Below, in pieces: positions 55,201 through 63,399 of a stretch of DNA of 64,000 nucleotides. Made by a program: the position numbers and the translations under genes. How positions within the stretch are numbered: position 1 is the stretch's first letter; each line of letters starts with the position of its first letter. The notes beneath the pieces are model-generated. The model saw only the letters and a program-made list of their open reading frames with translations. It was not told where the DNA came from and ran no database searches. Source of the stretch: an uncultured Prevotella sp. (lineage in GTDB: Bacteria > Bacteroidota > Bacteroidia > Bacteroidales > Bacteroidaceae); contig CAKQCV010000007.1 of NCBI GenBank assembly GCA_934217675.1, positions 10,723-74,722 on the forward strand, written 5' to 3'.

Positions 55201-57902
55201 AACTGTTGGCGTACATGTATGACAAGTCGCTCGACCAGATAGTCAAGAATAAATTCATGTTTAGTCTTGACTTATGGCAGAATCAGCCTTCAACAAAGTG
55301 GAGTCCAGTTTCATCTTATTCAGTATTGTTAAGCTCGTCAAAGAATATAAAATGGTTTAATACCAAAGCTTTCAGCTATAATAAATTTGACTATGAGCTT
55401 GAAAGTCTCCTTTATGCTTCGTTTGCCGGAGATAGAATAGGGAGCTATCCGCTGCTGTCATCATCTCGTCCGATGAGAATAAACGGCTATGGCACTGTGC
55501 TTAAAGCTAAAGAAGAAGTAAGCATGCCAAGCAATTCATTGGCTGGGAATATTGTGATAGAAAAACATTCGAAAGTAGAAAACATTGCAGAACCAAAAGC
55601 TGATGAAGCAACAAACGGTGTGCAGTATGAAAGTGAACCAGCATCAAGCGTGCAGATAAGGGAAAATCTCCAGGAGACAGCATTCTTCTATCCTGCACTA
55701 TATGCCGATAAAAACGGCAATGTGAATATATCGTTCACTCTTCCTGAGAGTGTCACCACATGGAACTTCCGAGGATTTGCCCACGACAAGAACATGAATT
55801 TCGGTACTATCGAGAGCGAAGCCGTGGCAAGCAAGAAAGTTATGGTTATGCCTAATGTTCCGAGATTTGTGCGCATTGGCGATAATGCAAGCATTGCTGC
55901 ACGCATTGCCAACACCACCGACAATAGTATCACCACAACTGTGAAGATGCAAATTGTTGACCCGGAAACCGACAAACAGCTTTTCTTACAGACAAAAAAG
56001 ATTAAGATTGCAGCAAACTCAACTGAAAATGCAGTCTTTGATTTCAATGCAGATGCAACCATACCTTCATTGCTTGTCTGCCGTATTTCTGCCGAAGGCA
56101 AGGATTACAGCGATGGCGAACAACACTATCTACCGGTGTTGCCAAACAGAGAGAGAGTGGTAAACACCGTTCCGTTCACATTCCTGCAGAAAGGCGAAAA
56201 GAACATTCAACTTGACAAATTGTTTCCTAAAGATGGCGTTGACAAGAAACTGACTGTAGAATACACAGCCAATCCAACATGGCTTATGATTCAAACCCTC
56301 CCGTCTATATCTGAAGTAGACGAGAAGAATGCAATAAACTTGGTTTCTGCCTATTATGCAAACACTCTTGGAAAGTATATAATGCAGCAGACACCTGTAA
56401 TAAAGAAGGTAGTTGAGCTTTGGAATAAAGAGAACACAGCCTATGGCGGAAGCTTGATTAGTTCTTTAGAGAAGAATCAAGAGTTGAAAACCATTGTGCT
56501 CGACGAAACTCCTTGGGTTATGGATGCCAATAAAGAAAGCGACCAGAAGAAGCGGCTTTCCACATTCTTTGATGAGTCGGCAATTAGCTATAGACTCACA
56601 TCGCAGTTCACAGCTCTGTCGTCATTGCAAAATAGCAACGGTTCTTGGAGTTGGTGGCAAGGGATGAACGGTTCGCCGAGCATGACAGCACAAGTGCTCG
56701 AAACGCTTGCACGCCTAAAAAGCATGACGGGTATAACACAGGCTGACCGCATAATAGAAAAAGGTATGACATACCTTGGCAGCGTTGTTGTTGAAGAGTA
56801 TAAGAAGATGAAGAAACAGGAGAAACAGGGTGAAGTTCCCGAAGTATATGATTCTCATGCAATACAGTATTTATACATTAACGCTCTGCTCAACCGCAAG
56901 TTGCCACTTGCCGAAAAACCTGTAAAGGATTATCTGCTCACGTATTTGCGCAAGGATCGCCAGCGTAACATTTATGCAAAGGCACTGATGGCTGTAGTGT
57001 TGAACAACGACGGCAAGAAACAAGAGGCTAAGGAATATGTTGAAAGCATTCGCCAGTATACGGTTTCAAAACCGGAGATGGGCAGATACTTTGACTCTCC
57101 TCGTGCCGGATACTCCTGGTTTGACTATCGTATACCAACCCAAACTGCCGCTATCGAGGCTCTGAAGGCTGTAGAGCCTAATGACATAAACACCATAAAT
57201 GAGATGAGGCTATGGCTGTTGCAGTGTAAGCACACTCAGGCTTGGGACACACCGATAAACAGTGTGAATGCTGTTTATGCCTTTATCGATGGCAACTATA
57301 AAGAACTGTCGGTTGATAATGCAAAAGACTTTTCTATAGCTGTTGACGGGAAACACCAATCTTTGCCAAAGGCAAGCGTTGGACTTGGATACAGTAAGAT
57401 GGTATACGATATCAACAAGCAGCAGAATTTGACGATGAGCAAAACTGCAAACGGCACATCGTGGGGTGCGGTTTATGCCCAGTTCTCGCAGAAAGTTGAG
57501 AATGTATCTGATGCAGCATCAGGAATAAAGATAGAACGCGAGATAATAAGCGAGGCTGCAAAAAACATTCGGTCGTTGGCTGTTGGCGATCGTATAAAGG
57601 TAAGACTGACGATTATAGCCGACCGCGACTACGATTTTGTGCAAGTCACAGACAAGCGTGCTGCTTGCATGGAGCCGGCAAATCAAATTAGCGGATACGG
57701 ATGGGGGTACTATTGTGTGCCGAAGGACAATGCTACAAATTATTACTTCAACTGCCTGTCAAAAGGAAAACATGTGGTTGAAACCGAATATTATGTAGAC
57801 CGCATTGGCGATTACCATACCGGTATCGCAACCGTACAGTGTGCCTACTCGCCTGAATTCTCTGGCAGAACAAAAGCTGAAAGTATAAAGGTGGAACACT
57901 GA
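52278..57902 (+). CDS. Alpha-2-macroglobulin-like periplasmic protein
   Basis: A 1874-residue exported protein. A signal peptide (KKKIIAFVSAMIMPLSIFADG, no lipobox cysteine) leads to a helical N-terminal part, then carboxypeptidase-regulatory and MG2-type domains (about 430-620, SLFTDRAVYRPGQTTHVSAVA). The A2M domain follows (about 1133-1230, FYPALYADKNGNVNISFTLPE), then a terpenoid-cyclase-like TED region (from about 1440, LTSQFTALSSLQNSNGSWSWW) and a C-terminal domain. The thioester motif CxEQ is not seen, so covalent trapping of proteases is unlikely. The frame opens at 52140, but the ATG at 52278 begins the signal peptide. A weak box TAACTTTA lies upstream. Confidence 0.9.
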   Translation: MKKKIIAFVSAMIMPLSIFADGYTQLWKQYEEAKKRDLPKTQIQLLDKIAASAKKENSYGNLLKAEIDRMNLCSTISVDSLKPAILKLETIAKSAEKTDAALAAVYNCVLGDVYATMLNNSSDFADAKNKSKIFFKKALSNPELLAKTSAHDYVPFVKKGIDSEIFNNDLLSVIGYKAEEYQLLNKYYDKVSNRRAALVTALEMIEGDNKKSERYVGSKRRARDSKYLQRLDSLITVYNDLPECGEVALAKYDYIDGCSDITSAKKVEFINYATNKWSAWRNIPRLKSEYEKLTQPKFEAMIEASMLPNRTDSIKVTVRNLKNINIAVTRLNLKGNTDLAAENPQDLKKIKSLLIPSSKIEINTPVALEHEYDDNTFNVALPKLKPGLYLVEVVCDNKSLKTRRQIVSVTDVFVARMYLPEGKVRFVALSATTGQPLPGAKIEIWYGNNRKSVLSANADGEAIGSARSSDYDMLRAYTADDDYMQKSSAWGNFNSYGNNNKYNRTSLFTDRAVYRPGQTTHVSAVAYDIDGLHSVKVAEGKELIFTLYNSNNKVVEEKKSITDDYGTASVDFHLPSGNIMSGRYSVSCKGNGMSRQSFRVEEYKRPTYEVKIDEFTKEYHNGDTVNVTGTAITYSGVPVQNAKVAYKVKRSESRWFWRYSGTADCVMLTDTVKTDASGKFSMRVPVVMPDGYEEKQEGNVAQPYRQTYYDFAVSALVTDNAGESHAAETTLKLGTRPTALDFSLPDKNISDSLLTVTFNHYNASGKKMDGEVTYWFDSSDKKYKADANKAIVLDWKKYSEISSGKHELWAVCGTDTLSRKFVLFSLSDKKLAVETADWAYLSSQVFPRDGKPVYIQVGSSCPDTRILYTLISGKKVLESGAYEVSNGIKTIPYTYKEEYGEGLLLNYMWVKDGVAYTHKYIIARPLEDKTLNLKWVTFRDKLTPGQKETWTLNISRPDTQDVINHNDSTEEKGGQLLAYMYDKSLDQIVKNKFMFSLDLWQNQPSTKWSPVSSYSVLLSSSKNIKWFNTKAFSYNKFDYELESLLYASFAGDRIGSYPLLSSSRPMRINGYGTVLKAKEEVSMPSNSLAGNIVIEKHSKVENIAEPKADEATNGVQYESEPASSVQIRENLQETAFFYPALYADKNGNVNISFTLPESVTTWNFRGFAHDKNMNFGTIESEAVASKKVMVMPNVPRFVRIGDNASIAARIANTTDNSITTTVKMQIVDPETDKQLFLQTKKIKIAANSTENAVFDFNADATIPSLLVCRISAEGKDYSDGEQHYLPVLPNRERVVNTVPFTFLQKGEKNIQLDKLFPKDGVDKKLTVEYTANPTWLMIQTLPSISEVDEKNAINLVSAYYANTLGKYIMQQTPVIKKVVELWNKENTAYGGSLISSLEKNQELKTIVLDETPWVMDANKESDQKKRLSTFFDESAISYRLTSQFTALSSLQNSNGSWSWWQGMNGSPSMTAQVLETLARLKSMTGITQADRIIEKGMTYLGSVVVEEYKKMKKQEKQGEVPEVYDSHAIQYLYINALLNRKLPLAEKPVKDYLLTYLRKDRQRNIYAKALMAVVLNNDGKKQEAKEYVESIRQYTVSKPEMGRYFDSPRAGYSWFDYRIPTQTAAIEALKAVEPNDINTINEMRLWLLQCKHTQAWDTPINSVNAVYAFIDGNYKELSVDNAKDFSIAVDGKHQSLPKASVGLGYSKMVYDINKQQNLTMSKTANGTSWGAVYAQFSQKVENVSDAASGIKIEREIISEAAKNIRSLAVGDRIKVRLTIIADRDYDFVQVTDKRAACMEPANQISGYGWGYYCVPKDNATNYYFNCLSKGKHVVETEYYVDRIGDYHTGIATVQCAYSPEFSGRTKAESIKVEH

Positions 57903-57951
57903 TGCCATACAGAATCAGATGTTCTGACAACAAATATAAAAACCAATAAAG

Positions 57952-59013
57952 ATGAATAATAAAACACTTATATTATCATTGCTTGCCATGGCGTCGGTGG
58001 ATGCCGTGGCACAGCGAATATCGGCAAAGAATGAAATAATAGACTGTGGCAATGTAATGTATGAAACACCTGTCACGGTAAAATTCGAATTGATCAATAA
58101 AGGCAGTGAACTAAATATCGACCATGTGAGGGTAAGTTGTGGGTGTACCACTGTAGACTATCCGCATACCACCATAAACCGTGGCGATGCGTTTACTGTC
58201 ACGGCAACTTACGATGCCCGTCAACTCGGACATTTCGAGAAGGAAGTTGCCTTGTTCTACAATTCAAACAAAAAGCCGTTCTATTTAAAGCTGAGAGGTG
58301 TTGTCGTTGACGAGGCTTCTGACTTTGCTGGAACATTCCTGCATAAGATTGACGGAATGATGCTCGACAAGAATGATGTTGAATTTGACGATGTGAACCG
58401 TGGTGATTATCCGGTGCAGCTTGTTCATGTAAAAAACACTACAGGACAAACAATCAGTCCGGTTGTGATGCACTTGCCGTCGTACATCTCGGCTACAGTT
58501 TCGCCAACGAACATTGCTCCAGGCAAGACTGGCGTAGTATCGTTGAAGCTGAACTCCCGTAAGCTTCATGATTTTGGTTTGACACAAACATCTGTGTTCC
58601 TTGCCAAGAATCCAGGAGAGAAGGTGAGCCAAGACAAGGAAGTTTCTGTTTCGGCAGTGCTCCTGCCTGATTTCGACAATATGTCGGAGACTCAGCTTGC
58701 TAATGCACCTTCAATAAAACTCTCGGAAACCATGCTCAACCTCGGCACGTTTGGCGACAAACAGTCGAAGAGCGGAACCATTATAATAGAGAACGTTGGT
58801 CGTTCAACACTTGATATTCGTTCTATGCAGATGTTCACTTCTGGTATGAGCGTGAAGCTGAACAAATCAAAGTTAAAGTCTGGCGAGCAGGCAAAGTTGA
58901 AGATAACAGTAAACAAAAAGCAGTTGCGAAATGTTCGCACCAAGCCTCGTGTGCTTATGATAACCAACGACCCGAAGCAGCCTAAGGTGGTTGTAAAGGT
59001 TGAAGTGAAGTGA
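57952..59013 (+). CDS. DUF1573-domain secreted protein
   Basis: A 353-residue exported protein with two or three immunoglobulin-like DUF1573 repeats. The N-terminal one carries the family signature VRVSCGCTTVDYPHTTINRGD (about residues 62-82) with a conserved CxC pair. A signal peptide ends near DAVAQ. DUF1573 proteins are abundant in Bacteroidetes envelopes and have no known function. It follows the alpha-2-macroglobulin-like gene by 49 bases and precedes meaB by 51, so all are probably on one transcript. Confidence 0.88.
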   Translation: MNNKTLILSLLAMASVDAVAQRISAKNEIIDCGNVMYETPVTVKFELINKGSELNIDHVRVSCGCTTVDYPHTTINRGDAFTVTATYDARQLGHFEKEVALFYNSNKKPFYLKLRGVVVDEASDFAGTFLHKIDGMMLDKNDVEFDDVNRGDYPVQLVHVKNTTGQTISPVVMHLPSYISATVSPTNIAPGKTGVVSLKLNSRKLHDFGLTQTSVFLAKNPGEKVSQDKEVSVSAVLLPDFDNMSETQLANAPSIKLSETMLNLGTFGDKQSKSGTIIIENVGRSTLDIRSMQMFTSGMSVKLNKSKLKSGEQAKLKITVNKKQLRNVRTKPRVLMITNDPKQPKVVVKVEVK

Positions 59014-59064
59014 GGCGAAGGCTCATTGCTTTGAACAAAAGAAACTTAATTCTAAATTCATATT

Positions 59065-60159
59065 ATGGAACACCCAGAAAACAGTAAAGAATATGCGGGT
59101 CTGCAGGTAAACCAAGGTGTTGTGCAGCCTTCAAACATAAATCCATACTTGAACCGCAAGCGTTTCCGCCGCCGTGAGATGTCGGCAGCCGAAATGGTAG
59201 AAGGCATTGTGAAAGGCGATGTAACAGTTCTCAGCCAGGCGGTAACCCTTGTTGAGAGCGTGAATCCAGTGCATCAGGCAAAGGCACAGGAGGTGATAGA
59301 AAAGTGTTTGCCATACAGTGGCAACTCTGTGCGCATCGGCATCAGCGGAGTGCCGGGAGCCGGCAAGAGCACATCAATCGACGAGTTTGGAATCCATGTG
59401 CTCGACCGCTTTGGCGGAAAACTTGCTGTGCTTGCCATTGATCCGAGTTCAGAACGCTCTAAAGGAAGTATACTTGGCGACAAAACGCGAATGGAGAAAC
59501 TCGCAGTGAGAAAAGAGTCGTTTATACGTCCCAGCCCGTCGGCAGGCTCTCTTGGTGGAGTAGCCCGCAAGACTCGCGAAACAATAATCCTGTGTGAGGC
59601 GGCAGGCTATGATAAAATTTTCGTGGAAACCGTTGGAGTGGGGCAGAGCGAAACGGCTTGCCACTCTATGGTAGATTTCTTCTTGCTTATCCAGCTTGCC
59701 GGCACCGGCGACGAGCTTCAGGGCATAAAGCGTGGTATTATGGAGATTTCCGACGGTATAGTTATCAACAAGTGCGACGGCAACAACGTTGACAAGTGCC
59801 ACATTGCTGCCACCAACTTCCGCAATGCACTTCATTTCTTCCCTGCCCCAGAGAGTGGCTGGCAGCCAAAGGTGCTCTGCTATAGCGGCTTCTACGGCAC
59901 TGGTATCAAAGAGGTGTGGGATATGATTTACGAATACTTCGACTTTGTGAAAGACAACGGATACTTTGAGTACCGTCGCAACGAGCAGAACAAGTATTGG
60001 ATGTATGAAACGATAAACGAGAGTTTGCGTAACAACTTTTATAACAACGAGCATATACAGCAGCAGATGCAAGAGTTTGAGCAGCGGGTGTTGCGTGGCG
60101 AGAAAACGAGTTTTGCTGCTGCACATGATTTGCTGCAGATGTATTACAATAACAAATGA
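59065..60159 (+). CDS. meaB: MeaB/ArgK-type G-protein chaperone
   Basis: A 364-residue G3E-type GTPase. The P-loop is GVPGAGKST (residues 95-103), and later motifs include AIDPSSERSKGSILGDKTRM (split), ETVGVGQSE and NKCDG. MeaB proteins protect and reload the B12 enzyme methylmalonyl-CoA mutase. The mutase itself is not in the window. The stop codon overlaps the ispH start by 4 bases (ATGA). Composition here is noticeably more GC-rich than most of the window. Confidence 0.93.
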   Translation: MEHPENSKEYAGLQVNQGVVQPSNINPYLNRKRFRRREMSAAEMVEGIVKGDVTVLSQAVTLVESVNPVHQAKAQEVIEKCLPYSGNSVRIGISGVPGAGKSTSIDEFGIHVLDRFGGKLAVLAIDPSSERSKGSILGDKTRMEKLAVRKESFIRPSPSAGSLGGVARKTRETIILCEAAGYDKIFVETVGVGQSETACHSMVDFFLLIQLAGTGDELQGIKRGIMEISDGIVINKCDGNNVDKCHIAATNFRNALHFFPAPESGWQPKVLCYSGFYGTGIKEVWDMIYEYFDFVKDNGYFEYRRNEQNKYWMYETINESLRNNFYNNEHIQQQMQEFEQRVLRGEKTSFAAAHDLLQMYYNNK

Positions 60160-61037
60160 TGCAACATAAAATAGAAATAGACAGTGGCAGCGGTTTCTGC
60201 TTCGGAGTGACAACCGCTATAAGCAAGGCTGAAGAGGAACTTGCCAGTGGCAACACTCTTTATTGTCTTGGTGATATCGTGCATAACGGAATGGAGTGCG
60301 ACCGCCTGAAGCGCATGGGACTGATAACCATCAACCACGACGAGATGGAGCAACTCCACAATGTGAAGGTGCTGTTGCGTGCCCATGGCGAACCACCGGA
60401 GACCTACGCTCTTGCCAAGCGTAACGGCATTGAGATTATCGATGCCACGTGTCCTGTAGTGCTTCAGCTGCAACGCAGGATAAAACGACAGTACGACGAG
60501 AACCCAGATGCCCAGATCGTGATATTCGGTAAACCGGGACATGCCGAAGTTTTGGGACTTGTGGGACAGACTGGCGGACGGGCACGGGTTATAGCCCATT
60601 TTGATGATGTGAAGACTCTCGACTTCTCAAGGGATATTTATCTTTACTCCCAAACCACCAAATCGCTCGACGAGTTCCACCGCATCATAGAATATATCCA
60701 GACCCATATCTCTCAGGGAGCCACATTCAAGAGCTTCGACACTATTTGTCGGCAAGTGGCAAACCGCATGCCAAACGTAAGTTCGTTTGCTTCTCGCCAC
60801 GACCTTGTGCTTTTTGTATGTGGCAGAAAGAGCAGCAACGGCAGGGTGCTCTTTGATGAGTGCAGGCGCAAAAATCCCAACAGCCATCTGATAGAGGGTC
60901 CCGACGAGATACAGCGAGAGTGGCTCGACGGAGCAGAAACAATAGGTATTTGTGGAGCTACCAGCACACCAAAGTGGTTGATGGAAGAATGTTCAAAAGC
61001 ATTAGTTTCTATTGAAAAACAGCAAAGGGCAGAATAG
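60156..61037 (+). CDS. ispH: 4-hydroxy-3-methylbut-2-enyl diphosphate reductase
   Basis: A 293-residue IspH (LytB), last enzyme of the MEP isoprenoid pathway. The three cysteines of the iron-sulfur cluster are visible: C15 (SGFCFGV), C99 (DATCPVV) and C198 (DTICRQVANR). The active-site SSNG motif is in VCGRKSSNG, and ICGATSTPKWLMEE closes the protein. It starts within the meaB stop (ATGA), implying coupled translation. A hairpin overlapping its stop (AGCAAAGG...CCTTTGCT, 61021-61058) may end the transcript. Confidence 0.95.
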   Translation: MMQHKIEIDSGSGFCFGVTTAISKAEEELASGNTLYCLGDIVHNGMECDRLKRMGLITINHDEMEQLHNVKVLLRAHGEPPETYALAKRNGIEIIDATCPVVLQLQRRIKRQYDENPDAQIVIFGKPGHAEVLGLVGQTGGRARVIAHFDDVKTLDFSRDIYLYSQTTKSLDEFHRIIEYIQTHISQGATFKSFDTICRQVANRMPNVSSFASRHDLVLFVCGRKSSNGRVLFDECRRKNPNSHLIEGPDEIQREWLDGAETIGICGATSTPKWLMEECSKALVSIEKQQRAE

Positions 61038-61058
61038 AGTATATTCTGTTCCTTTGCT
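61021..61058 (+). terminator. Probable terminator overlapping the ispH stop
   Basis: AGCAAAGG and AGAATA pair with TATTCT and CCTTTGCT in a two-part stem that includes the stop codon (61035-61037). Confidence 0.55.
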
Positions 61059-61196
61059 TTATAAGTAAATCTGTATTAAGTCAGTTTTCTGAGCGTAGTC
61101 TATGTTACTTTTATTATCAAAGTTTAAATGCTGCGACAATTTTATTACATTTAATATATTAACAGCTTTTTTCTTGTTTATTTCATAAAGTCTGTC

Positions 61197-61204
61197 TATC
61201 TTTG
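61197..61204 (+). promoter_or_regulatory. Promoter -7 box of surface protein
   Basis: TATCTTTG followed by C, 42 bases before the ATG at 61247. Confidence 0.6.
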
Positions 61205-61246
61205 CACCAAATTAAATTTTTATAACTAACAAAAACTTTCAAAATT

Positions 61247-62991
61247 ATGAAACATTATTTACATCTTGTTCTGACAGCTATTATGCTGTTGTGTTTCGGG
61301 GGGGGGTAGTTGATGCAAATGAAATTACCTATACCGTAGCAAGTAAAACTTCTGTAAAATCTACCAATGCACCAGATGGGGTGACTGCTACTTTTAAAAA
61401 TAATGATAAAAATGGTAATGACCAACTTACCAGCGGAAAAACAATGACGCTAACAGTTAGTGGGTTAAAGGGTAAAGTTACATCATTAAACTTAAATCTT
61501 CATAGAAATTCATCGAAAGGGTCTGGTACTTTAACCGCAAGCATTGGAACTACTACTATAATATCAGAAACAATATCAAAAACAAGTATTACTTCTAGTT
61601 ATAAAGTCTATGAATATACTGTAACAAATTCTTTAGAATCAAGTGATGATATTGTTATTACATTAAAGTCAACAGAGAATTCATTGTATTGTAATACCTT
61701 TACAATAGTTTATGAGCCAACTTCTACAGATCCATCAAAGACCCCTACTACTTTGTCATTTGGCGAAGAGTATGACGGCAAGACAATAACAAAATACATT
61801 GGTGATGATACTGTTTATTCAATTCCTGCAACATTGTCTCCTTCAATTGAAGGAGCAAAGATAACTTATAAATCTTCTAATCCTGATTTAGTTTATATTG
61901 ACGAAAATAATGGCGATATAATTGTTGCAGGAGCAGAGCCTGGCACAGCTATTATCACAGCAAGCTATGCTGGTGATGATACTTATGCTCCATCTTCTGC
62001 ATCTTATACTGTGAATGTTAAGAAACCTACAGTAGTTGAAGATGGTGTATTTGACTTTACTTCAGGAGAGCTTGACTATGGTTCAGGTTTGACCCCAAGA
62101 AAAGATTATGGTTCTACTGAGTATGATAAATCCACAACATGGCAGAATGGTATTGTAACAATATCAACAGAAGGAAACATTCGTTGGTGGGAAGATACAG
62201 ATAACGATGAATTAAGATTCTATAGTGGTTCAAGCTTTACTGTTAATGTACCAAGTGGTAACCATATAACAAATGTTGCTATTACTGGTGGTTATTCATT
62301 TAAGGCTGATTGTGGAACATACAATGCAAATAGCGGAAAATGGACAGGTAATGCAAATGCTATTACTTTTACATATAATGCTAAAAGTAAATTTGCCGTT
62401 AAGACCATCACCGTAACCTACGTCCCAGACGCAACTCTCACTACCGCTGCTTCTTCATTCGCCACATACTCATGCGACTATGCAGTTGATTATAGCGCAG
62501 CTGGTTTGAAAGCATACGCAGTGAAACTTGATGAGGCTAACAACAAAGTTGTTTATACAGAGATTAACGGAACTGTAGCTGCTGCAACACCTGTTCTGTT
62601 GCAAGGCGAAGCTTCAACACAATACACTCTTGCACCTTCTACCGCCACAGCAACAACTGTTGACACCGACCTCCAAATGTCTGACGGAACTGTTGTTGCT
62701 GCCGACAACCTTTATTACGGCTTTGCTACAGTAAACGGCATTTCTGGTTTCAAACTCGTACAGAACGGCATCACTATCCCTGCAAAGAAAGGCTATCTGA
62801 AGCTATCTGCTGCAAGTTCAGACGCTAAAGCTTTCTATGCTTTCAATGGCGAAACAACTGGCATCAACGAGACTCTCGGCGAGAACAACTTTGATGAGAA
62901 CGCACCAAGATACAATTTATCTGGTCAGCGCGTAGACAAGTCGTTCAAGGGACTCGTTATCATTAACGGTAAGAAATATATCCTGAAATAA
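61247..62991 (+). CDS. Surface protein with Ig-like domain, out of frame at a G9 tract
   Basis: The ATG at 61247 encodes a good signal peptide (MKHYLHLVLTAIMLLCFGGG) but meets TAG at 61307, directly after nine G (61298-61306). The rest of the protein lies in another frame, readable from a GTG at 61291 (566 residues). One extra G would join them into a single exported protein continuing VVDANEITYTV. The mature part has a BIG-like domain (about YDGKTITKYIGDDTVYS to TYAPSSASYTVNV), jelly-roll-like stretches, a conserved C-terminal module and a sorting tail (YNLSGQRVDKSFKGLVIINGK). Either phase variation or a sequencing error explains the break. Codon use shifts sharply near 62400. Confidence 0.75.
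61298..61306. repeat. Homopolymer tract G9 inside a signal peptide
   Basis: Nine G within the signal-peptide-coding region; the frame is off at nine and would be on at ten. Confidence 0.85.
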
Positions 62992-63005
62992 ATTCTAAAG
63001 TCAAG

Positions 63006-63038
63006 TCTTTCCCCTGTGCCCTTTGGCATAAGGGAAGA
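63006..63038 (+). promoter_or_regulatory. Hairpin between surface protein and small peptide gene
   Basis: TCTTTCCC...TGCC cttt GGCA...GGGAAGA forms an imperfect stem without a following T-run. It may be a processing or attenuation structure rather than a full terminator. Confidence 0.35.
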
Positions 63039-63080
63039 TTTGCAAACACAACAAAGTATAACAATTAAAAACGTAATAAT

Positions 63081-63281
63081 ATGAAAAAGTATATAAAGCC
63101 AGAAATCACGGTTATGAACACCGAGATGGATTCAATACTTGCTGCTACATCAATGTCTGACAGTCTTGACTCAACAAACACAATAACAGGTTCTGAGATG
63201 TTTGAGTCAAAGAAGAACAAAGGCGGATTAAACCTTTGGGAAGAAGATGCCGATGATATAGAAGCTGAAGAGAATAACTAA
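63081..63281 (+). CDS. Short MKKYIKP-type peptide
   Basis: A 66-residue protein beginning MKKYIKPEITVMNTEMDSIL, then AATSMSDS, with a charged acidic end (EEDADDIEAEENN). Many small Bacteroidales proteins share the pattern MKKYxKP, a stretch ending ILAAS, and a variable tail. To my knowledge their role is not established; they resemble leader-type or precursor peptides. It lies 89 bases after the surface-protein gene and may be cotranscribed with it. Confidence 0.65.
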   Translation: MKKYIKPEITVMNTEMDSILAATSMSDSLDSTNTITGSEMFESKKNKGGLNLWEEDADDIEAEENN

Positions 63282-63341
63282 ACACAATTGCTATAAACTA
63301 AGGCAAAATTAAAATCATAAAAATAAGAATTTAAAAACAAA

Positions 63342-63383
63342 GAACCGCAGGCGCTGTGAAGCACTTGCGGTTCGCTTTTATTT
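63342..63383. terminator. Bidirectional terminator
   Basis: GAACCGCA...GCGCT pairs with AGCAC...TGCGGTTC (63342-63373), with T-rich sequence on both sides, between the small peptide gene and cmk. Confidence 0.65.
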
Positions 63384-63399
63384 AGTGGTGATACTTTTC

